Shown here piece by piece: positions 14,575-23,371 of a stretch of 28,013 nt of DNA. The notes below the pieces were generated by a model, which saw only the letters and a program-made list of their open reading frames with translations, ran no database searches and was not told the DNA's origin. The stretch is from an uncultured Actinomycetes bacterium (GTDB lineage: Bacteria; Actinomycetota; Actinomycetes; Nanopelagicales; Nanopelagicaceae), in assembly GCA_903867285.1 (NCBI GenBank), contig CAIPQX010000046.1, forward strand, positions 1 to 28,013, written 5' to 3'. The position numbers were made by a program, and so were the translations under genes. The first letter of the stretch is position 1, and every line of letters starts with the position of its first letter.

Positions 14575-16608
14575 CTACTTTTGTGCTTTTTCGCGATTTA
14601 TCTTCAAGAGTGGAATTGTGGATACTCGCTCCTGGATCTGCTGAGATATCGCTGCGACGCTCTGCGTGGCATCAACAACAAAGTATCGCTCTGGATCAAC
14701 ATTTGCCAGATTGAGAAATTCGCGACGTACGCGCTCGTGGAAAGCGAGCGGCTCTTGTTCCAATCGATCCACGCTGTCTAACCTACTCAAACCAATTTCA
14801 GCTGGAAGATCCATAATGAAGGTGAGGGTTGGCGTCAGTGATTCTGTCGCCCAGCGTGAGATTCGAGCTACCTCGCTGGGGAGCAAGATTCTTCCGGCTC
14901 CCTGATATGCAATGGATGAATCCAAGTATCTATCCGTAATAACGATATCGCCTCGCGTAAGCGCCGGTTCAATGAGTGAGAAGACATGGTTGGCACGGTC
15001 AGCCGCATATAAGAGCGCCTCTGCGCGGGGAGAAATTGCACCCGTCTTTGGATCCAACAAGATCTTACGTAACTGCTTACCTAGAACTGTTCCGCCCGGC
15101 TCACGAGTGACAACAACGGTTTCACCAACGCTCACCAGGTACTCCTTGAGCAACTGCGCTTGCGTGGATTTTCCAGAACCTTCCCCGCCTTCAAATGCAA
15201 TAAATATGCCTTTATGAGCTTGACCGGTGATTCCACCTAATTCCCCACGGAAGGCGGCCATAATGTCCGAGAAGAAGGAGATGTTGGGGCGATCCTTCAT
15301 GCGTTTATACGAGAAGATTCCCACTACCAACCCAATAATTCCTGCTCCGAACATCGTAAATGCGGCGCCGCTGTAGCGGAGATGAACGTTATTTATTGTG
15401 AATTGATGGCGGCCGATTGATGCGGCGATCACTGGAGCAATAGCGAGAACCAGAACAAGAGAAACTCGAATGAGGGATTGCACGAAAGCGAAGATGCGAC
15501 CTCGAACCTCGTCCTCAACTTCCATCCCCAACATTGTGAACCCAGTAACCCATGAGAGGCCTGCGAATGCGCCGAGGAAAATAGTCATCAAGATCGCAAG
15601 AACCAAGTTTGAGACGAGCGATAGGACGATGAGAAATGCCGAAGATATTGTGAGTGAAATTCCAAAGATACGACGTCTGGAAAATTGCCCAAATATTTTG
15701 GGGCCGAGCCAAATTCCAAGAGCTAGCCCAGTAAAGACCGAACCGAATAGAACGCCATATGCCGCATCTCCTGCATTGAGGTCGCCGACAAAGGTTCGAG
15801 CCAAGCCGATTACAGCGCCTGCAGCAAAGAATGCGCCGAGCATCCCGAGAATCAATCCACTAATTACCTTCGACTGCGAGACAAATTTAAATCCGTCGAT
15901 GAGTGACTTTCCAATATTGTCATTCACTGCGCTCTTAGAAGCGGCACCCTTTGGGATTGTTTGTAATTGAAAGACCACCCATGCCGTATATAAAAATGAA
16001 ATTGCGTCGATATAAAGCGCTAGGTCTGCGGTAGATGCGTACCGTGGATTTGAAATCGATGTCAGAGTAGCCGCGACACCGGCCAGAATGGCAAACATAA
16101 GCGCGGCAACGGGAGCGCTGCCATAACTCGCTAGCAAAGTCATCTGATTTGCGGATTCGAGTTTCTCCTTCGGTACAAGATTAGGTACCGAAGCCTCTTT
16201 CGCGGGTGACCAGAAGAGAGTAATTGCTTCAACTATCACGGTTGCGGTGTAGAGCCAGATGTAATTGTGAACGATGGGAATCGAGAGGTAAAAACCGAAG
16301 CGCAAAATGTCGCAGACGATCATTAAGCGACGGCGGTCAAAACGGTCGGCGATCACTCCAGCGATGGGACCAAGCAAAACAGCCGGCAAGAGGCGGACAA
16401 TAAAGACACCAGCGATGGCAAAGTTAGCCTTTTTGTAATTGCCGCCCGCGAGCTCTTGAGCGAGCGCGGTTGTAGCCAGTAATCCGAGCCAATCCCCGAA
16501 GGAGGAGAAGGCCATGCTCTTCCAGAGCTTGCGAAAGGCTGGGATTGCCAGAACGCTGCGCGATTCGGACTGCGCCGGGGCTGACGGGTATGGCAGCGCT
16601 TGAGACAT
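14575..16608 (-). CDS. tmk: Thymidylate kinase fused to an N-terminal MFS transporter domain
   Basis: A single 677-residue frame with two parts. Residues 1 to about 430 form a major-facilitator transporter of the MFS_3 type, with about twelve hydrophobic helices and the loop motif GVIADRFDRRR. Residues 466-677 form a complete dTMP kinase: P-loop EGGEGSGKST (about 473-482), TREPGGT, the DRY motif (559-561) and the lid segment DRLEQEPLAFHERVRREF. The kinase makes dTDP for DNA synthesis; the transporter substrate is unknown. Fusions of this kind are known in actinobacteria, for example Streptomyces. The ATG lies nine bases after the topA stop with no Shine-Dalgarno sequence, so translation is probably coupled. 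Confidence 0.92.
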   Translation of the reverse strand: MSQALPYPSAPAQSESRSVLAIPAFRKLWKSMAFSSFGDWLGLLATTALAQELAGGNYKKANFAIAGVFIVRLLPAVLLGPIAGVIADRFDRRRLMIVCDILRFGFYLSIPIVHNYIWLYTATVIVEAITLFWSPAKEASVPNLVPKEKLESANQMTLLASYGSAPVAALMFAILAGVAATLTSISNPRYASTADLALYIDAISFLYTAWVVFQLQTIPKGAASKSAVNDNIGKSLIDGFKFVSQSKVISGLILGMLGAFFAAGAVIGLARTFVGDLNAGDAAYGVLFGSVFTGLALGIWLGPKIFGQFSRRRIFGISLTISSAFLIVLSLVSNLVLAILMTIFLGAFAGLSWVTGFTMLGMEVEDEVRGRIFAFVQSLIRVSLVLVLAIAPVIAASIGRHQFTINNVHLRYSGAAFTMFGAGIIGLVVGIFSYKRMKDRPNISFFSDIMAAFRGELGGITGQAHKGIFIAFEGGEGSGKSTQAQLLKEYLVSVGETVVVTREPGGTVLGKQLRKILLDPKTGAISPRAEALLYAADRANHVFSLIEPALTRGDIVITDRYLDSSIAYQGAGRILLPSEVARISRWATESLTPTLTFIMDLPAEIGLSRLDSVDRLEQEPLAFHERVRREFLNLANVDPERYFVVDATQSVAAISQQIQERVSTIPLLKINREKAQK

Positions 16609-16617
16609 GGGTTAAGC

Positions 16618-19380
16618 CTAGAGGCTAGCGGCTGTTGTGGCTTTGCCCTTGCCTGAGGCGGCTTTCTTCTTCGCCTTGGGGGCGCCGGTCGCCTTCACTG
16701 TCTTAGCGGTCAGGGTGGGTGCGCTCTTTTTGGCCCTCGTTGACTTCTTCTTAACGCGAGTAGCCCCGCCATTTTCGGCCTCCCACGCCCGTCGACCGGC
16801 CAATAACTCCATGCCGCGTTCCAGGGTGAGGAATTCAACGGTATCTCCACGACGCAAGGTTGCATTTGTTTCACCGTCGGTGACATAAAGTCCAAATCGG
16901 CCATCTTTAACGAGCACTGGGCGTTGTGATGCTGGATCGACACCAAGATCCTTTACCGGAGGCTTGGCAACACCGCGACGACGTACCTTCGGCTCTTTAT
17001 AGATCGCGATCGCCTCATCAAGGCTAATGTTAAAGAGTTGGTCTTCCGAGGTAAGCGTTCGCGAATCACTTCCCTTTGTCAGGTACGGACCGTAGCGACC
17101 ATTTTGAACTGTAATCGGTTCATCTTCATACTCACCCAGTGTTCTTGGTAGTGACATCAACTTGAGGGCATCATCCATCGTGATTGTATCGAGCGTCATG
17201 GTGGAAAGTAGCGATGCGGTTTTTGGCTTAGGTGCATCTTTCTTTTTCCGCGGTTTCTTCAGCTCGCCCGTTTTCTTATCGACAACCAACTCTGCCTCTG
17301 GAAATATTTGCGTGACATAGGGACCGAAACGGCCCGACTTTGCAACGAGTGGATACCCGGTCAATGGTTCGACGCCTAACTCTCTCTCGCCCGAGGGCCG
17401 TGCTAATAATTCAATTGCAACGCTTAGTGTGAGTTCGTCGGGTGCCATATTCTCTGGGATATTGGCAAACTTTCGGTTATCGCCCTCGCCTTGCTGAATG
17501 TATGCGCCATAGCGGCCGACACGAATTTCAATATCTTGACCCATCTTCATGGTGTTGATCTGCTGTGCATCAATAGCACCAAGATCAGAGGCCAGTGCTT
17601 CCAGGCCAGGTACGTCATCGTGGCCGTAGAAGAAGCGTGTCAGCCATTCGACGCGGTCAGCTTCGCCATTCGCAATCTTGTCGAGATCCTCTTCCATTGA
17701 AGCGGTGAATTCGTAATCGACTAATTTTGAAAAGTGTTGTTCAAGCAGACCGGTCACGCTAAATGCCAAGAAGGTAGGGACAAGGGCTCGCCCACGTTTA
17801 GCTACATAGCCACGATCTTGAATGGTGCTCATGATCGAAGCAAAGGTCGAGGGACGGCCAATTCCCAGCTCTTCTAATTTCTTCACCAGAGATGGTTCTG
17901 TGTAACGCGCTGGCGGCTTGGTTTCGTGCCCCTCGCAGGAATATTGCTTGACATTCACCTTGTCACCAACGGCCATTGGAGGTAGGCGTTTGGATTCGTC
18001 ATCGACCTCGGCTGCCCCTTCTTCAAGGACATCTTCGTATGCGGCTAAGAATCCGGGGAAGGTAAGGACTGAACCATTAGCGCGAAAGTTCGCGGTAGCG
18101 CCTACCTTTGTAGCCACTTCAAAATCAACGCGCATCTGCATCTTCTTGGCATCAGACATCTGTGATGCAATAGTTCGCTTCCAAATGAGGTCGTAGAGCG
18201 CAAACTCATCTCGACTGAGTTCTGGAGCTAATTCTCCTGGAGTTTTAAAGGTATCTCCTGCGGGACGAATCGCTTCGTGCGCCTCTTGGGCATTCTTGGT
18301 CTTACCTTCATATACACGAGGATTGGTTGGAATGTAATCCTTGCCGTACAAAGATGCCGCTTGTGCGCGAGCCGTTGCGATGGCCGATTGTGAGAGGGTT
18401 ACCGAATCGGTACGCATATATGTGATGTAGCCGTTTTCATATAGACGTTGTGCGATGCGCATTGTTATCTGCGCGCCCCAACCTAACCGTGATCCAGCAT
18501 CTTGTTGCATCGTTGATGTAGTGAAAGGTGCTTTAGGGCGCTCAGTCCGCGGAGATTCTTCGGTGCTAATGACAGTGAGTTTTGTCCCGAGCAAACTTTG
18601 CGTCAATTCGTTGGCAGATGCTTCATCGAGTAACAGAATGTTGCCGAGAGATTTCTCTTTCAGTCCACCAGTTTCATCAAAGTCATTTGTAGTAGCTACC
18701 CGCTTGCCATCGAGAGCGATAAGACGTGCTGAAAAATTCTGATCGGTTTCGGCTTTAAGGTCCCACCACGAAGAGGAGATAAATGCCATCCGCTCACGTT
18801 CGCGTTCGACTATAAGGCGAGTCGCAACTGATTGAACACGTCCCGCACTGATGCGCGGCATGACTTTCTTCCAGAGAACCGGAGAGAGGCGGTATCCATA
18901 TAAACGATCGAGTACACGACGAGTCTCTTGTGCATCTACCAGTCGATAGTCGAGATCGCGTGTGTTTTTTGCAGCCTCTTGAATCGCCTCTTTGGTAATT
19001 TCGTGGAAGACCATCCGGCTGATAGGAATCTTGGGGCGAAGAACTTCAATGAGGTGCCACGCAATCGCTTCGCCTTCGCGATCCTCATCGGTAGCCAGAA
19101 TGAGTTCGTCGGCGTTCTTCATGAGCGCCTTTAATTCGTTTACTTTGGCGCGCTTATCCGGGTTGATCACATAAAGCGGGGCAAAATCCTCTGCAATATT
19201 TACACCCTCTTTAGCCCAAGCAATTTTCTTGTATTCAGCGGGAATGTCGGCCGCACGTTGTGGCAGATCTCGAATGTGACCAACTGAGGCTTCAACTACG
19301 TAGTCATCCCCCAGAAAGGCGCCAATCTTGCGCGCCTTTGCAGGGGACTCCACGATCACAAGCTTGATTCCCAAATTCAT
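16618..19380 (-). CDS. topA: DNA topoisomerase I
   Basis: A 920-residue type IA topoisomerase that relaxes negative supercoils. The N-terminal Toprim domain shows VIVESPAKA and the acidic triad in ATDEDREGEA. The catalytic tyrosine is in GYITYMRTDS (Tyr321 in this numbering). The C-terminal half has repeated GRFGPYVT / GRYGPYLT motifs and ends in a lysine- and alanine-rich tail. Zinc-finger cysteines are absent, as in actinobacterial topA. Two ATG codons stand together; I chose the second (19378-19380) because AGGAG then lies six bases upstream, compared with three for the first. The gene is 41 bases behind hppA and nine before the MFS-tmk gene. Confidence 0.96.
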   Translation of the reverse strand: MNLGIKLVIVESPAKARKIGAFLGDDYVVEASVGHIRDLPQRAADIPAEYKKIAWAKEGVNIAEDFAPLYVINPDKRAKVNELKALMKNADELILATDEDREGEAIAWHLIEVLRPKIPISRMVFHEITKEAIQEAAKNTRDLDYRLVDAQETRRVLDRLYGYRLSPVLWKKVMPRISAGRVQSVATRLIVERERERMAFISSSWWDLKAETDQNFSARLIALDGKRVATTNDFDETGGLKEKSLGNILLLDEASANELTQSLLGTKLTVISTEESPRTERPKAPFTTSTMQQDAGSRLGWGAQITMRIAQRLYENGYITYMRTDSVTLSQSAIATARAQAASLYGKDYIPTNPRVYEGKTKNAQEAHEAIRPAGDTFKTPGELAPELSRDEFALYDLIWKRTIASQMSDAKKMQMRVDFEVATKVGATANFRANGSVLTFPGFLAAYEDVLEEGAAEVDDESKRLPPMAVGDKVNVKQYSCEGHETKPPARYTEPSLVKKLEELGIGRPSTFASIMSTIQDRGYVAKRGRALVPTFLAFSVTGLLEQHFSKLVDYEFTASMEEDLDKIANGEADRVEWLTRFFYGHDDVPGLEALASDLGAIDAQQINTMKMGQDIEIRVGRYGAYIQQGEGDNRKFANIPENMAPDELTLSVAIELLARPSGERELGVEPLTGYPLVAKSGRFGPYVTQIFPEAELVVDKKTGELKKPRKKKDAPKPKTASLLSTMTLDTITMDDALKLMSLPRTLGEYEDEPITVQNGRYGPYLTKGSDSRTLTSEDQLFNISLDEAIAIYKEPKVRRRGVAKPPVKDLGVDPASQRPVLVKDGRFGLYVTDGETNATLRRGDTVEFLTLERGMELLAGRRAWEAENGGATRVKKKSTRAKKSAPTLTAKTVKATGAPKAKKKAASGKGKATTAASL

Positions 19381-19421
19381 CAACTCCTAAGAGACCGAAC
19401 AGTGCAACGAGCTAAACCGTG

Positions 19422-21680
19422 TTATGCGATTGCGGTAGAAGCTTTTCTGTTGCGCACGAGGGCGTAGATGATAACAAGGACCGCAACAAGAGCGATGAGT
19501 GCGCTTGCAACCTTGTGACCGCCGAGCGAGAAGGAGACGATTGCCGGTGTAATCAACAGTGCAACCAGGTTCATGACCTTGAGCAGTGGGTTGATCGCTG
19601 GGCCAGCAGTATCTTTAAATGGATCTCCTACGGTGTCACCGACGATAGTGGCGTGATGTGAATCAGAGCCTTTACCACCGTGGTGTCCATCTTCAACCAT
19701 CTTCTTTGCATTGTCCCAAGCGCCGCCTGAGTTAGCCAAGAAGACTGCCATCAGAGTTCCGGTACCGATTGCGCCAGCTAGGTAAGCACCGAGTGCTCCA
19801 ACGCCAAGACCAAAACCAACTGCAATAGGAGCCATAACAGCGAGCAGGCCAGGTGCGACAAGTTCGCGCAAAGAGTCACGCGTGCAAATATCTACAACGC
19901 GACCATATTCTGGCTTCTCGGTTCCATTCATGATTCCAGGATGTAAGCGGAATTGCTCGCGAACTTCGACAACAACTGCACCAGCAGCGCGAGAAACAGC
20001 ATTGATTGCCAGACCTGAGAACAGGAATACAACAGATGCGCCGATGATGAGACCAACCAGATTGCGCGGGTTGGCGATATCTAGGATGCCTTGGAATTGC
20101 AGGTTGAGATTTGCCGCTGTCTTACCGGCATCGCTGACTGCTTTAAGAATTGCATTTGTAAATGCGCCAAAGAGTGCGGTTGCGGCTAGTACTGCTGTTG
20201 CGATTGCTATTCCTTTAGTAATGGCCTTTGTTGTATTTCCGACTGCATCAAGTGAGGTCAGAATTTGTCCGCCTTCTCCATGGACATCGCCAGACATTTC
20301 AGCAATGCCTTGTGCATTATCTGAAATAGGTCCGAAGGTATCCATTGCGACGATTACTCCGACAGTGGTCAACAAACCAGTTCCGGCGAGCGCAATAGCA
20401 AAGAGGCTCAAAACAATGGATCCATGGCCCAAGATGAAAGCTCCAAATACCGCTGAAGCGATAAGAAGCGCTGAATACACTGCTGATTCGAATCCAATAG
20501 CGATACCAGCCAAGATTACGGTTGCAGATCCAGTATTAGAAGAAGCAGCAACATCATTAACTGGGCGGCGCCCAATCTCAGTGAAGAACCCAGTAAGAAG
20601 TTGGATTGCTGCAGCGAGAGCGATTCCGATGAGCACTGCACCAAAGGTCAAAATGCGAGGATTTACATTGCTCGTTGCGTGAGAAGGATCTAATCCGGTA
20701 AGCAGTTTCATTGATCCTGGAAGATATGTGAATGTTGCAAAACCAACGAGGATGGCAGAGATAATTGCTGACAAGAAGAATGAGCGATTGATCGCCTGCA
20801 TTGCAGAACGATCTGTTGCGCGCAAGCGAGTAATAAAGATTCCGATAATCGCTGTGACGATTCCAATTGCAGGAACGATCAGAGGATAGATCAGACCGGC
20901 ATCACCGAATCCAGCTTTACCAAGGATAAGAGCAGCAACCAAGGTGACTGCATATGATTCAAAGAGGTCAGCAGCCATTCCGGCACAGTCGCCAACGTTG
21001 TCGCCAACGTTGTCAGCAATTGTTGCTGCATTACGAGGATCATCCTCAGGAATATTCTGTTCTACTTTTCCAACGAGATCTGCTCCAACATCGGCAGCCT
21101 TGGTAAAGATTCCGCCACCTACGCGCATGAACATGGCTAGCATCGCGGCACCAAAGCCAAAGCCCTCAAGTACATCCGGAGCGTTCTCGCGATAGATGAT
21201 TACTACGAGTGAAGCCCCAAGAAGTCCAAGTCCTACCGTCGTCATACCCACGACACCACCGGTGCGGAAAGCAATCTTCACAGCATTGGCTGCAGAGCCC
21301 TGGCGAGCTGCTTCAGCTACACGAACGTTGGCTCGAACTGCCAACCACATTCCGTTGTACCCGACGCCTGCGCTAAAGAGCGCTCCCAGTAAAAAGAAGA
21401 TCGATCGACCGATACGGATATCGGTATGCCCAGGCAGGGCAAAGAGGAGTACGAAAACGATTCCCACAAATACTGAGAGCGTCTTAAATTGGCGATTGAG
21501 ATATGCGGCGGCGCCCTCTTGGACGGCGGCGGCAATCTCCTTCATCTTTTCAGTTCCGTCTGCTTGGGCTAATACCTGGGCGCGCAGGCCATATGCAATG
21601 GCGAGCGCTAAAAGAGAGACTCCAAGGACGATAAATACATAAATGAGATTGGTTCCTGTGACTTGCACGGGTGTAGACAC
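19422..21680 (-). CDS. hppA: Membrane-bound proton-pumping pyrophosphatase, K+-independent type
   Basis: A 752-residue, roughly 16-helix membrane protein that couples pyrophosphate hydrolysis to proton export. The pyrophosphate-binding motifs DVGADLVGKVE (about 197-207), DNVGDNVGDCAG and GDTVGDPFKDTAGP are intact. The sequence GNTTKAITKG has Lys485 and Thr488 where potassium-dependent enzymes have two alanines, so this is the K+-independent class. The start is a GTG at 21678-21680 with GAGGAG eight bases upstream. The enzyme removes pyrophosphate made by biosynthesis and saves energy, which suits a slow-growing oligotroph. It begins the run of minus-strand genes leading into topA and is divergent from the DedA gene. 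Confidence 0.96.
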   Translation of the reverse strand: MSTPVQVTGTNLIYVFIVLGVSLLALAIAYGLRAQVLAQADGTEKMKEIAAAVQEGAAAYLNRQFKTLSVFVGIVFVLLFALPGHTDIRIGRSIFFLLGALFSAGVGYNGMWLAVRANVRVAEAARQGSAANAVKIAFRTGGVVGMTTVGLGLLGASLVVIIYRENAPDVLEGFGFGAAMLAMFMRVGGGIFTKAADVGADLVGKVEQNIPEDDPRNAATIADNVGDNVGDCAGMAADLFESYAVTLVAALILGKAGFGDAGLIYPLIVPAIGIVTAIIGIFITRLRATDRSAMQAINRSFFLSAIISAILVGFATFTYLPGSMKLLTGLDPSHATSNVNPRILTFGAVLIGIALAAAIQLLTGFFTEIGRRPVNDVAASSNTGSATVILAGIAIGFESAVYSALLIASAVFGAFILGHGSIVLSLFAIALAGTGLLTTVGVIVAMDTFGPISDNAQGIAEMSGDVHGEGGQILTSLDAVGNTTKAITKGIAIATAVLAATALFGAFTNAILKAVSDAGKTAANLNLQFQGILDIANPRNLVGLIIGASVVFLFSGLAINAVSRAAGAVVVEVREQFRLHPGIMNGTEKPEYGRVVDICTRDSLRELVAPGLLAVMAPIAVGFGLGVGALGAYLAGAIGTGTLMAVFLANSGGAWDNAKKMVEDGHHGGKGSDSHHATIVGDTVGDPFKDTAGPAINPLLKVMNLVALLITPAIVSFSLGGHKVASALIALVAVLVIIYALVRNRKASTAIA

Positions 21681-21809
21681 TATTTTGACTCCTCATTGAG
21701 TAGATAGGCGAGGTGCTATTTGGTTAAAGGACCTGAGGGGTGAAAGGTTACACATATATATAAGGACAATTACAAATTTACGAGAATTGGTCGGTATCCT
21801 TAGCCCTCT

Positions 21810-22445
21810 ATGAGCTTCATAAGCGTGACCTCAGCCCTGAATTCCAACTATTCGCTAGTCATCATCTTCGCCATCTTGGCGCTGGAGACCGGTCTGCCTC
21901 TGATCATTGGACTCCCCGGGGATACCTTGCTCATCACAGCGGGGCTCTTCGCCGCTGGCATCGGCAGCACCCATGGCCACCATCTCAATATTGTCCTGGT
22001 CGCTATCGGAGCACCGATATCGGCAATTGTCGGATCCCAATTCGGGCATTGGCTCGGGTGGCACTATGGAATCAAGATCTTTAGCAAACCCGACTCGAAG
22101 TTCTTCGATCCAGGGAAGATTAAGTCTGCCGAAAAATATATTGTTAAGTATGGTCGGGGTCGCGCCATCGTCCTGGGCCGTTTCATCCCCGTCATACGTG
22201 GACTTATAAATCCACTCTCCGGAATTATTCGGGTTCCCTTTAAGACCTTCGCTTTTTGGAATGTCTTGGGCGCAATTATTTGGACTCAGGTTCTTATTTG
22301 GGGCGCCTACGCGGCCGGAAACACATTTGCTAACACAATCTCAAAGTACATAACCGACATCATTTTGGTGATCGCCGGAATTACCGTGCTACCTCTGGGA
22401 TGGGAAATCTTCAAAGAGTGGCGCAGTCGCAAGCACCTCTCTTAA
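21810..22445 (+). CDS. DedA-family membrane protein
   Basis: A 211-residue integral membrane protein with the DedA (SNARE-associated/VTT) layout: a reentrant GLPGDTLLITAGLFA segment, then SQFGHWLGWHYG, and the conserved ILGRFIPVIRGLINPLSGI-type motif (here VLGRFIPVIRG) followed by FWNVLGAIIW. Family members act in membrane homeostasis, including lipid-carrier recycling; the precise substrate of this one is unknown. TATCCT at 21795-21800 lies nine bases before the ATG without a Shine-Dalgarno sequence, so the transcript may be leaderless. The stop is one base from the convergent pyrE stop. Confidence 0.93.
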   Translation: MSFISVTSALNSNYSLVIIFAILALETGLPLIIGLPGDTLLITAGLFAAGIGSTHGHHLNIVLVAIGAPISAIVGSQFGHWLGWHYGIKIFSKPDSKFFDPGKIKSAEKYIVKYGRGRAIVLGRFIPVIRGLINPLSGIIRVPFKTFAFWNVLGAIIWTQVLIWGAYAAGNTFANTISKYITDIILVIAGITVLPLGWEIFKEWRSRKHLS

Positions 22446-22446
22446 A

Positions 22447-22980
22447 TTACAAACCCAGATCGGCTAATTGAAATGCCGCGCGATATTCCAGTCCAGCGGC
22501 GAGCACTGTCGGTGCCGCTCCGCGTTCCACAATAACTGCAACTCCCACGACAATTGCACCGGCTTCTCTTAGCGCCTCAACTGCGGTGAGAACTGATCCG
22601 CCAGTGGTCGATGTATCTTCGACTGCTAGAACGCGCTTACCCACAACATCAGGGCCTTCGATGCGACGCTGTAATCCATGAGCCTTCTCCGCCTTGCGAA
22701 CTACGAAGGAATCTAGTTTGCGTCCTTGTTGACCCGCAACATGCATCATTGCTGTTGCAACCGGATCTGCTCCAAGGGTTAAACCGCCGACCGCCTCATA
22801 ATCCCAATCTTTTGTCAGTTCGAGCATCACCTCTCCGACAAGTGGCGCAGCAATTGAATCAAGAGTTATGCGTCGTAAATCCACGTAATAGTCTGCTTCT
22901 TTTCCGGAAGAGAGAATTACCTTTCCGTGAACAACGGCCTTATTAAGAATCTCTTGCTTGAGCGCTTCGCGTGATGTCAT
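22447..22980 (-). CDS. pyrE: Orotate phosphoribosyltransferase
   Basis: A 177-residue type I phosphoribosyltransferase. The PRPP-binding loop VLAVEDTSTTGGSVLTAVEAL is clear, as is the N-terminal GKVILSSGKEADYYVDLRRIT, which is characteristic of orotate-specific enzymes. It makes orotidine 5'-phosphate in pyrimidine synthesis. It starts 13 bases after the hspR stop with a weak ribosome binding site (AGGG, seven bases before the ATG) and shows no separate promoter, so it is probably the last gene of the heat-shock operon. The rest of the pyr genes are not in the window. Confidence 0.93.
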   Translation of the reverse strand: MTSREALKQEILNKAVVHGKVILSSGKEADYYVDLRRITLDSIAAPLVGEVMLELTKDWDYEAVGGLTLGADPVATAMMHVAGQQGRKLDSFVVRKAEKAHGLQRRIEGPDVVGKRVLAVEDTSTTGGSVLTAVEALREAGAIVVGVAVIVERGAAPTVLAAGLEYRAAFQLADLGL

Positions 22981-22993
22981 AGTGAAACCCTAT

Positions 22994-23371
22994 CTACTCT
23001 TCTTTGTAAATGATCACACTCTGCCCAGTGCGCTTAGCGATCACCTTAGTTTTATCGGTTGCCATCAGAACATCAACTTCAGTGCGCAACTTTGCTACTT
23101 CGAGGGCCATATTGGCCACCGCCGACTCGAGCTCCATAATCCGCTTGATTCCCGCCAAATTAATGCCGTCCCCTACTAGGCGTTGGATATTTCGGAGTGA
23201 AGCGATGTCGCGAAGTGAGTAGCGGCGCCCCCTACCTGATGCGCGTCCAGGTGAGACTAGGCCGATCCGGTCATATTGGCGGAGCGTTTGCGGGTGCATC
23301 CCAGACAACTCGGCCGCGATAGAAATTACATAAACCGCTTGGTCATCGCCTGGTTGTGAATCGAGATTCAT
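22994..23371 (-). CDS. hspR: Heat-shock repressor, MerR family
   Basis: A 125-residue MerR-type regulator. The helix-turn-helix and wing (VYVISIAAELSGMHPQTLRQ, then YDRIGLVSPGR and GRRYSLRDI) match HspR, and the later SAVANMALEVAKLRTEVDVL part is a coiled-coil dimer segment. HspR represses the dnaK operon by binding HAIR sites, with DnaK as corepressor; a HAIR-like site lies upstream of dnaK in this window. Its start overlaps the dnaJ stop by four bases (ATGA), so it would be made together with the chaperones and close a feedback loop. Confidence 0.95.
   Translation of the reverse strand: MNLDSQPGDDQAVYVISIAAELSGMHPQTLRQYDRIGLVSPGRASGRGRRYSLRDIASLRNIQRLVGDGINLAGIKRIMELESAVANMALEVAKLRTEVDVLMATDKTKVIAKRTGQSVIIYKEE

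Noticed and set aside
15470..15970. Plus-strand open frame opposite the MFS part of the tmk fusion
   Set aside because: Low-complexity antisense product with no motif or ribosome binding site; the minus-strand protein is certain.
19882..20682. Long plus-strand open frame (266 codons) opposite hppA
   Set aside because: It is the antisense of a highly conserved membrane pump and has a Ser/Pro/Ala-rich composition without any domain; other long frames opposite topA, tmk and dnaK are of the same kind.
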